The translations under genes were made by a program, and so were the position numbers. From Phaeobacter sp. J2-8 (GTDB taxonomy: Bacteria; Pseudomonadota; Alphaproteobacteria; Rhodobacterales; Rhodobacteraceae), in NCBI RefSeq assembly GCF_022867865.1, contig NZ_JALIEC010000001.1, positions 974,501-1,038,500 of the forward strand: 64,000 nucleotides of DNA, given 5' to 3'. Under the pieces are notes generated by a model. The model was not told where the DNA came from, made no database searches, and was given only the letters and a program-made list of their open reading frames with translations. How positions within the stretch are numbered: the first letter of the stretch is position 1; each line of letters starts with the position of its first letter. This document shows positions 57,457 to 64,000 of the stretch, one piece after another.

Positions 57457-58629
57457 TTATTGCAGGTCGGAAAACGCGCTCTGAAGCCGTTCGACCGCTT
57501 CGACGATACGCGACCGTTGGGTGCCAAAGTTGAACCGCAGAAAGGTCTCGCCGCCCTTGCCAAAGGTCGGGCCGTGGCTGACGGCGATGCGCGCGTCCTT
57601 TTCGACGCGGCGCAGCAGTTCGGATTGATCCATTCCGGTGCCGGAAAAATCGACCCAGGACAGATAGGTCGCCTCTAGCGGCATGGAGCGTACACCGGGC
57701 AGGGCATTCAATCCCTCGTCGAGCAATTTGCGATTGCCATCAAGATAGGTCACCAGCTCATCAACCCAGGCCGCACCCTCCGGGCTATAGGCCGCGGTGG
57801 CCATGACCAGACCAAAAGAATTGGGCGACATGCCCATTGCCTTCATCCGGCTGTTAAATTTCGCGCGCAGACCGGGGTCCTGAATGATCACGTTGCCGGT
57901 ATGCCCGCCCGCAAGGTTGAAGGTTTTCGAGGTTGCAGTCATCACAATCAGCCGGTCAGAAATGTCGGGGTCGATCACCGGCATCGCAAGGTGTTTGTGA
58001 CCGGGGTACACCAGATCATGGTGGATCTCATCCGAGACCAACACAAGATCATGGCGTTTGCAGAAATCGGCGACATTCTGCAATTCGCTGCGCGTCCAGA
58101 CACGGCCACCGGGATTATGCGGTGAACACAGGATCATCATCTTTTCCTGCCCGGACATCCGGGCGTCCCATGCGTCGAAATCCATTTCATAGCGGCCCTC
58201 GATCTGGGCCAACGGGCATTCCACGACCTTGCGGTCAGATGCACGGATCACGCGGGCAAAGGCGTGATAGACCGGGGTCATGAGCACAATGCCGTCGCCC
58301 GGCTTGGTAAAACTTTCGATGCACATGGATGTGCCGTTCACCAAACCATGTGTGGTAAATATTGCCTCGGCGGGGACATCCCAGCCGTGCCGTTCCTTCA
58401 TCCACCAGCAGATTGCCGCACGATAGGCGTCTTCATCGCCAAAATAGCCAAAGACCCCATGGTCGGTCATCGTCTGAATCGCGTCCAGAACCGCCTGCGG
58501 CGGGCGGAAATCCATATCCGCAACCCACATGGCCAGCCCATCGGTCGGCGACACGCCATAGGTTTTTTCCATCATGTCCCATTTTGAGGAATGGGTGTTC
58601 CGCCGGTCGATAATTTCGTCGAAATTCAT
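57457..58629 (-). CDS. PatB/MalY-type pyridoxal-phosphate aminotransferase/C-S lyase
   Basis: 390 residues, fold-type I PLP enzyme: PLP Lys in TATSKTFNLAGGHTG, Asp/Tyr region DEIHHDLVYPGH, NPGGRVW and an RFNFGT Arg motif that binds the carboxylate. The N terminus NTHSSKWDMMEK and MWVADMDF are typical of PatB/MalY (cystathionine beta-lyase). Likely cysteine-S-conjugate or cystathionine cleavage. Upstream AAGGAA. Confidence 0.88.
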   Translation of the reverse strand: MNFDEIIDRRNTHSSKWDMMEKTYGVSPTDGLAMWVADMDFRPPQAVLDAIQTMTDHGVFGYFGDEDAYRAAICWWMKERHGWDVPAEAIFTTHGLVNGTSMCIESFTKPGDGIVLMTPVYHAFARVIRASDRKVVECPLAQIEGRYEMDFDAWDARMSGQEKMMILCSPHNPGGRVWTRSELQNVADFCKRHDLVLVSDEIHHDLVYPGHKHLAMPVIDPDISDRLIVMTATSKTFNLAGGHTGNVIIQDPGLRAKFNSRMKAMGMSPNSFGLVMATAAYSPEGAAWVDELVTYLDGNRKLLDEGLNALPGVRSMPLEATYLSWVDFSGTGMDQSELLRRVEKDARIAVSHGPTFGKGGETFLRFNFGTQRSRIVEAVERLQSAFSDLQ

Positions 58630-58678
58630 GGGGTTGTTCCTTTCCGCTTGGCGCCACGCTAGCGGAAATTACCCGGGA

Positions 58679-60924
58679 TTAAGACGCGTTGCGACGCAGA
58701 AATTCCATCACGGCGGGACGCACGGTTTCAGCACCGGCCTGACGTTCGGTATCAATGACCTTGCGCAGTTCATCCAGATTCGTGCGGCGCAGAATATGCT
58801 TGATTGGCCCGATCGAGGCCGGGCGCATCGACAGCGACCGTAGCCCCATCGCCGCCAGAACCACCGCTTCAATCGGACGCCCGGCATCTTCGCCACAGAA
58901 ACTGACATGGGTGCCGGAACTGTCACAGCGGGCGATGATCAGCTCGATCAAGCTGAGGAACGAGGTGTTCAGCGTGTCATAGCGCCGCCGCACCCGTTCG
59001 TTTTCCCGGTCAGCTGCAAAGAAGAATTGCTTCAGATCATTGCCGCCGATCGACAGGAATTCCACCTCTTCGAAAAACGCATTCGGCGCAAAAGCCAGCG
59101 ATGGCGTTTCCAGCATCGCCCCGATTTCCAACTTGGAGGGCAGGGTGTGACCCAGGATGCGTTCCCGTTCCAACGTCTTTTCCATTTCGGCGCGCGCCTG
59201 GAGGTATTCGCTGTATTGCGCGATAAACGGGAACATGATCGACAGCGGCCGCCCATTCGCGGCGCGCAACAGCGCCTGCAATTGCATCCGCATCACGCCG
59301 GGGCGGTCCAAGGCCACCCGAATGGCGCGCCAGCCAAGGGCCGGGTTCGGCTCGTCGGTGGGCTTCATATAGGGCAGGACCTTGTCCGAACCGATGTCCA
59401 GTGTGCGGAACACCACACGTTTGCCCTGGGCGGCGTCCAGCACCCCCGAATAAAGCCGTGCCAATTCGGTGCGTCGCGGCATCTGGTTGCGAATGAGGAA
59501 CTGCAATTCGGTGCGGAACAGGCCGACACCTTCGGCGCCAGAGCCGCTCAGCGACGGCAAATCGGCCATCAGACCGGCGTTCATTTGCAGCGAGATCACC
59601 TTGCCGCAGAGCGTTTCCGCCGGTTTGTCCCGGATCGAGGAATACCGCTCCTGGGCCTTGTGCAGCATCGCAATCTTGTCACGGAATGCGGCCACCACGG
59701 TGTCATCGGGGCGCAGGTGCGCCACGCCCTGATCGCCGTCCACCATGATGTGGTTGCCGTTCAGGGCCTCGGTTGTGATCCGGCTTGCCTGCAACACCAA
59801 CGGGATCGCCAGCGCACGGGCAACAATTGCCGCATGGCTGCCGACCGAGCCTTGTTCCAGCACAATGCCTTTGAGTTTGCGGCCATATTCCAGCAATTCG
59901 CCGGGGCCGATATTGCGGGCGACGAGGATCGGATCATCCGGCATTTCCGCGCCGGTGACGCTGCCCTGACCGGTCAGAATGCGCAGCAACCGGTTCGACA
60001 GATCGTCAAGATCATGCAGCCGTTCGCGCAAATAGGCATCCGGAACCTGCGCCAGACGAGAGCGGGCGGTGCTTTGCTCTTTTTCGACCGCGGCCTCGGC
60101 GGACAGACCACGGGAAATGTCCTCTTCCATCCGGCGCATCCAGCTGCGCGAATTGGCAAACATGCGATAGGCTTGCAGCACTTCAAGCTGTTCCGCATCG
60201 CCCCCGGCGGCCCCGGCCAGCAATTGATCAACCCCAACCCGCAATTCGTCGACCGCCTCTTTCAGGCGTTCGAGCTCGCGGTGCGGATCGTCGGAAATCG
60301 GATTTGTCACCACCACACGTGGTTCGTGCAGCCAGACATGGCCCTCGGCCGCGCCTTCCTGGCCGGTGATGCCGCGCAACATGAAGGGTTGGGTGTGGCG
60401 CGCCGACATGGCGGCGCCTTCGCCGACAAAAACCCCCAGCTCGGTCATCTCGGCCAAAACCATGGCCACAACTTCCAGCGCATAAACCTCGTCGGCGGTG
60501 AATTCGCGGGCTTCCTTTGATTGCACCACAAGCACGCCCAGCATTTCGCCAAGCCGTTGGATCGGGACACCAAGGAAACTGGAATAAATTTCTTCGCCGG
60601 TTTCCGGCATGTACCGAAATCCGGGCGCCTGGGGCGCGTCAGCGGTGTTGATAATCACGCGGCGCGGGCGACACGCCCGACCAACCCCTCGCCAATGCGC
60701 ATCCGGGTCTGGTGTACCGCTTCGGCTTTCAGCCCCTCGGTGGCGCAAAGCTCAAGCGTTTCCACATCCCGGAACAGATAGATTGAACAGACTTCGGTTC
60801 CCATGGAATCCGCCGTCAGATGCACAATCTTGTCGAGCCGTTCCTGACCCGCAGCCTCTTCGGCCATGAGATCACGCAAGCGCCGAAGCAATTTGCGGCT
60901 TTCGCTTTCTGTACCGTCCGGCAT
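58679..60924 (-). CDS. ptsP: Phosphoenolpyruvate-protein phosphotransferase PtsP, frameshifted near 60658
   Basis: Repaired length about 748 residues: N-terminal GAF domain (to about 170), then EI-type domains. The phosphohistidine loop is EQGSVGSHAAIVARALAIP, the PEP-binding arm GVGLFRTELQFLIRN and GSDKVLPYMKPTDEPNPALGWRAIR, and the C-terminal CGEDAGRP motif. It starts the nitrogen PTS (EI-Ntr). The N-terminal 89 residues are in another frame; adding one G at about 60658 joins GLVGRVARAA to VIINTADAPQ. Next to lysC, as in other Rhodobacterales. Confidence 0.92.
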
Positions 60925-60981
60925 GGATGTGATGTCCCCTTGGTCGCCGGGTGATCCTACACGCTTGGCTGCGTGCTCGGA

Positions 60982-61008
60982 AAGAGGCGAATGCGCTATC
61001 CGCCTCTT
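60982..61008 (-). terminator. Possible terminator of lysC
   Basis: AAGAGGCG / CGCCTCTT 8-bp stem, 11-base loop, short T run CTCTTTCC on the minus strand. About 70 bases past the lysC stop and before the ptsP start. Confidence 0.45.
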
Positions 61009-61075
61009 GTCGTATTGTCGCGGCTCCGGGCGGCGTGACCGCGCGCGGGTTACCGGTCGTCAGGGTGCAAAAGTG

Positions 61076-62314
61076 TCAGGCCGACTTTTCCAGCTCAAAG
61101 GCATCATGAAGCGCCTGAACTGCAAGTTCCATATACTTTCGGTCGATCAGCACAGAAATCTTTATCTCTGAGGTTGTAATGACCTTTATGTTCACGCCTT
61201 CGTCCGACAGGACCTTGAACATCTTGGCCGCCACACCGGCGTGGCTGCGCATGCCGATGCCGACCACCGAAATCTTGGCCACACCTTCATCCGCCACAAT
61301 GTCGTTGAAGTTGATCGCGCCGGTGGATTTGGCATCCATCATCGCCTTTTCCGCCCGCTTCACCTGATCGGTGGGGCAAGAGAAGGTCATATCGGTGCGG
61401 CCCTCTTCGGCGATGTTCTGGACAATCATGTCCACATTCACCCCGGCATCGGCCAGGGGGCCGAAGATTGCGGCGGCAATGCCCGGACGGTCGGCGACCG
61501 AAATCAGGGTCATCTTTGCTTCATCGCGGCTATAGGCCACGCCGGACACAACATTCAGTTCCATGATTTCCTCCTCATCGCAGACGAGCGTTCCGGCCTC
61601 GTCGGATTGTTCTTCGAAAGAGCTGAGCACGCGCAGTTTGACATTGTACCGCATCGCCAGTTCGACAGAACGGGTTTGCAGCACCTTGGCACCCAGCGAG
61701 GCCAGTTCGAGCATTTCTTCAAATGCGATTTTGTCCAGCTTGCGCGCCTTGTCGCAAATCCGGGGGTCTGTGGTGTAAACCCCGTCCACATCGGTATAGA
61801 TATCGCAGCGCTCCGCGCCAAAGGCGGCGGCAAAGGCCACAGCGGTGGTGTCCGATCCACCCCGGCCCAGCGTTGTGACCCGGCCATCGGGGCCGATCCC
61901 CTGGAACCCGGCGACAACCGCGACCTGCATGCCTTCGGCGAATTTTGCATTGATATTGTCGGTGGGGATTTCGGTAATCCGCGCCGCCGCATGGGTGTCG
62001 GTGGTCCGCAGCGGAACCTGCCAGCCCTGCCACGACCGGGCTGGGACATCCATTTCCTGCAGCGTCAGCGCCATCAAACCAGCGGTCACATTCTCGCCCG
62101 AGGATACGATGGAATCGTATTCACGGGCATCGAACAGCGGCGAGGTCTCATTGACCAGCCCGACCAGTTTGTTGGTTTCACCGGCCATGGCCGAGACAAT
62201 GACAATCACGTCATATCCCTTGGCCACCTCTACACCAACGCGTTTGGCCGCGCGGCGAATACGATCAAGCGTGGCGACCGAAGTGCCGCCGAATTTCATC
62301 ACCAATAGGGGCAT
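61076..62314 (-). CDS. lysC: Aspartate kinase
   Basis: 412 residues. Kinase domain: KFGGTSVATLDRI, VSSGENVTAGLMALTL, GRGGSDTTAVAFAAAFGA and the YTDVDGVYTTDP site, then two ACT domains (VADRPGIAAAIFGPLADAGVNVDMIVQN and GMRSHAGVAAKMFKVLSDEGVNIK) that sense lysine/threonine. First step of the aspartate pathway. Normal length. Confidence 0.97.
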   Translation of the reverse strand: MPLLVMKFGGTSVATLDRIRRAAKRVGVEVAKGYDVIVIVSAMAGETNKLVGLVNETSPLFDAREYDSIVSSGENVTAGLMALTLQEMDVPARSWQGWQVPLRTTDTHAAARITEIPTDNINAKFAEGMQVAVVAGFQGIGPDGRVTTLGRGGSDTTAVAFAAAFGAERCDIYTDVDGVYTTDPRICDKARKLDKIAFEEMLELASLGAKVLQTRSVELAMRYNVKLRVLSSFEEQSDEAGTLVCDEEEIMELNVVSGVAYSRDEAKMTLISVADRPGIAAAIFGPLADAGVNVDMIVQNIAEEGRTDMTFSCPTDQVKRAEKAMMDAKSTGAINFNDIVADEGVAKISVVGIGMRSHAGVAAKMFKVLSDEGVNIKVITTSEIKISVLIDRKYMELAVQALHDAFELEKSA

Positions 62315-62449
62315 GGGTCTTTCCCGCCTTCAAAACATCTGGCGCGGTTTACTGACAAGGCAGGAAAAGAGCAAGTGGGCGGGTGGTTCGTGGCTGTTCG
62401 TTTCCTGCACAGGCACCGGGGCGCAGAACGAACCCCGCACCAACGCCCC

Positions 62450-62935
62450 TCAGTTCGATTTGCGCCCCAGCGGAAAGGGCAGGGGGGCGATATTCACCCC
62501 ATCTTCGATCAATTTGCGGGCTTCTTCCGGTTTTGCCTCGCCATAGATGGACCGTTCTGGGGCCTCGCCGACATGCATGGCGCGGGCTTCGCGGGCGAAA
62601 TCGCCGCCGACATAATCCGAATTCTTCTCGACATGGTCCTTCAACCGCGCCAGCGCCTGTTCGGCCGGTGATGACGGCGTCGACAAGGGGCCAGCCGACG
62701 GCGCGGGCCGCGCGCCGGATGATGGTTCCGCCTCTTGCTTGGTCTGGTGTTCGGCATCTGGCGCGGCGCTGCCATGTGACACACGTGGCGCCATTATGTC
62801 CCTGTCGACATCGCTGCTGCCACAGACAGAACAGGCCACCATGCCGGCGGCTTTCAGTTTGTCAAAGGCGGCACCAGACTGAAACCAGCTTTCGAACCGG
62901 TGATTGTCTGCGCATTTCAGGGCATAATGAATCAT
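62450..62935 (-). CDS. DUF1178 family protein
   Basis: 161 residues from the ATG at 62935 (MIHYALKC). Rubredoxin-like start: IHYALKCADNHRFESWFQSGAAFDKL and CSVCGSSDVDRDIMAPRV, with a Cys4-like site (Cys in LKC and CSVC). Pro/Ser-rich linker and a helical tail. Function unknown in the literature I recall. It sits between lysC and the Nudix gene. Confidence 0.88.
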   Translation of the reverse strand: MIHYALKCADNHRFESWFQSGAAFDKLKAAGMVACSVCGSSDVDRDIMAPRVSHGSAAPDAEHQTKQEAEPSSGARPAPSAGPLSTPSSPAEQALARLKDHVEKNSDYVGGDFAREARAMHVGEAPERSIYGEAKPEEARKLIEDGVNIAPLPFPLGRKSN

Positions 62936-63034
62936 GTCAGATGTCCAAAGGTCGGTCACCTAGACTTAAACATTGTGACGTGAAGATCAACTGAACCGAT
63001 CCGATTTCGCGATAAACTCCGGTGTTGCGGTGGC

Positions 63035-63511
63035 TTACAAGCGGAGCCGTCTGGGATCGAAATGCAGCAGGATATGTTTCAATTCCGGTTCACTGACCAA
63101 TGCGGCGGCGCTGGCGGGGGGCATCCATTTCATCCGGCGTTGGCCGGCCTCGGGGAAATTGTCGTGCATGCGTTTGACCCGGATCGGATAGACCATCGCC
63201 ACACAGGGCAGATCGCCGGATCGGGCGCTGAGTTTCATGTAGGAATACACACCAACACATTGGTTATAGGCCCGGCCCATCACACCGGCCTCTTCCCAGG
63301 CTTCGATGGCCGCGCCCTGGGCCGGGGTGACGCCGTGACTGGGCCAGCCTTTGGGAATGATCCAGCGTTTGCGCCCGCGTGACGTGATCAGCAGAACCTG
63401 GGTGCGGTTGTTGACAATGCGAAAGCAAAGAGCGGCGAATTGCGCCCGTATCTCTTCCTTTTGGTGCGGCCGGATCGCCAGCGGCAACTGAGATTTTTCA
63501 TGATAGGACAT
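63035..63511 (-). CDS. Nudix family hydrolase
   Basis: 158 residues. Nudix box is GVTPAQGAAIEAWEEAGV: the EAWEEAGV half is good, but the conserved Glu after G-x5 and the Arg before Glu are replaced, so it is a divergent box. RWIIPKGWP and PEAGQRRMKWMP match DIPP-type or ADP-ribose-type Nudix proteins. Reaction uncertain; may hydrolyse inositol pyrophosphates or nucleoside diphosphates. Confidence 0.82.
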   Translation of the reverse strand: MSYHEKSQLPLAIRPHQKEEIRAQFAALCFRIVNNRTQVLLITSRGRKRWIIPKGWPSHGVTPAQGAAIEAWEEAGVMGRAYNQCVGVYSYMKLSARSGDLPCVAMVYPIRVKRMHDNFPEAGQRRMKWMPPASAAALVSEPELKHILLHFDPRRLRL

Positions 63512-63620
63512 TGCCCGCCGTCCCCCCCTGTTACAACGAGATTAGGCAGTTTCCGAGGCGCAGGCTACTGGTGAAATTGTAACAAGATCGTAAAACCGCT
63601 CAGGCCGCTGTGCCCCCGGT

Positions 63621-64000
63621 TCAGGCCGCCATATTTGCCAGCAACTTTGCCATCACGGTGTCCAGACCAGAGGGGTGATCCAACTGGTCATGGGCCATGC
63701 GGCGCATCGCATCCCGGCGGTCGGGGTCGCGGGTCTGGATCAGCACACGGGTCAGATCCTCGGCGGAATGCACCTGAATTGCTGCGCCAGACACATCCAG
63801 CCGCCGGAAGATGGTGGTGAAATTGGCAATATCCGGGCCATGCAACAAGGTGCTGTCAAACACCGCCGGTTCAAACGGCGTATGCCCGCCCTTGTCGACC
63901 AATGTGCCCGCGATAAAGGTTGTGCCGGCCAATTGATACCACAGCGGCATTTCACCCAGCGTATCGGCAATATAGACCGCCTTGGCGCGCGGCGGATCGC
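63621..64000 (-). CDS. waaA: Kdo transferase WaaA, C-terminal part (cut by the window edge)
   Basis: The frame runs off the right edge. Visible: VYIADTLGEMPLWYQLAGTTFIAGTLVDKGGHTPFEPAVFDSTLLHGPDIANF, a very typical Kdo transferase (KdtA) sugar-nucleotide region, then a helical tail. It adds Kdo to lipid IVA in lipopolysaccharide synthesis. Only the 3' end is present, so catalytic completeness cannot be judged. Confidence 0.88.
   Translation of the reverse strand, partial: DPPRAKAVYIADTLGEMPLWYQLAGTTFIAGTLVDKGGHTPFEPAVFDSTLLHGPDIANFTTIFRRLDVSGAAIQVHSAEDLTRVLIQTRDPDRRDAMRRMAHDQLDHPSGLDTVMAKLLANMAA

Overview
The window looks like chromosomal DNA of a marine-type alphaproteobacterium of the Rhodobacterales (Roseobacter group). 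The pointers are gene order (ffh, chorismate mutase, rpsP, rimM, trmD, rplS, rpmE; split F0 operon atpI-atpB-atpE-atpF'-atpF), a MipZ division ATPase, a CIRCE-controlled groESL, short DUF1178 and YacG genes, GC-rich codon use and a GC-rich intergenic repeat. There is no rRNA, tRNA, CRISPR array, insertion sequence or prophage that I can recognise. The assignment rests on gene content only; no database search was possible.

Layout. 1-5 kb: housekeeping (EEP-family hydrolase fragment, nitrilase, infA, maf, RNase E/G, yacG, inositol monophosphatase). 5.1-8.3 kb: zinc uptake, znuA diverging from zur-znuC-znuB. 8.4-23.4 kb: a flavocytochrome followed by an unusual all-plus-strand island of exported proteins: a tetraheme cytochrome c of about 1,218 residues, an OmpA-type protein, four different caspase-fold (C14) proteins in tandem with different C-terminal modules (DUF4384-like; Sel1 repeats plus peptidoglycan binding; LprI-like repeats; SH3 plus YARHG) and an M15 peptidase. 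23.5-28 kb, minus strand: a four-gene MacB-like ABC operon with a His-rich metallochaperone-like protein, and a PhoA-type alkaline phosphatase. 28.3-30.4 kb: groESL. 30.5-35 kb: an EF-hand-like protein, a membrane protein, mipZ, a Bcr/CflA exporter, rpmE and rplS. 35.5-42 kb: trmD, rimM, rpsP, chorismate mutase, two GNAT enzymes and ffh. 42-45.7 kb: azoreductase/LysR pair, EamA exporter, ArsR regulator and a serine-tailed secreted protein. 46-48.7 kb: F0 ATP synthase. 48.7-64 kb: FadR-type regulator, smc, a lytic transglycosylase, an atypical receiver protein, glutathionyl-hydroquinone reductase, a PatB-type lyase, ptsP, lysC, DUF1178, a Nudix protein and the end of waaA.

Two themes stand out. 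First, zinc. A shared 13-15 bp inverted repeat resembling TGTNATANTATNACA sits at znuA/zur, at the ABC operon and at phoA. At the last two it covers the -10 hexamer of a TTGCG(G/T)-N17 promoter, and at zur/znuA it lies in the middle of a self-complementary TTGATA-N17-TATCAA promoter readable in both directions. This predicts a local Zur regulon that includes a zinc-dependent phosphatase. Second, the cytochrome c plus caspase island, which could be a periplasmic stress, envelope or cell-death system.

Data quality warning: ten genes are broken by single-base frameshifts (nine apparent deletions and one insertion, mostly in G/C runs), including genes that should be essential (atpE, ffh). I read these as uncorrected sequencing or assembly errors rather than real mutations, and I annotate the repaired spans as CDS.
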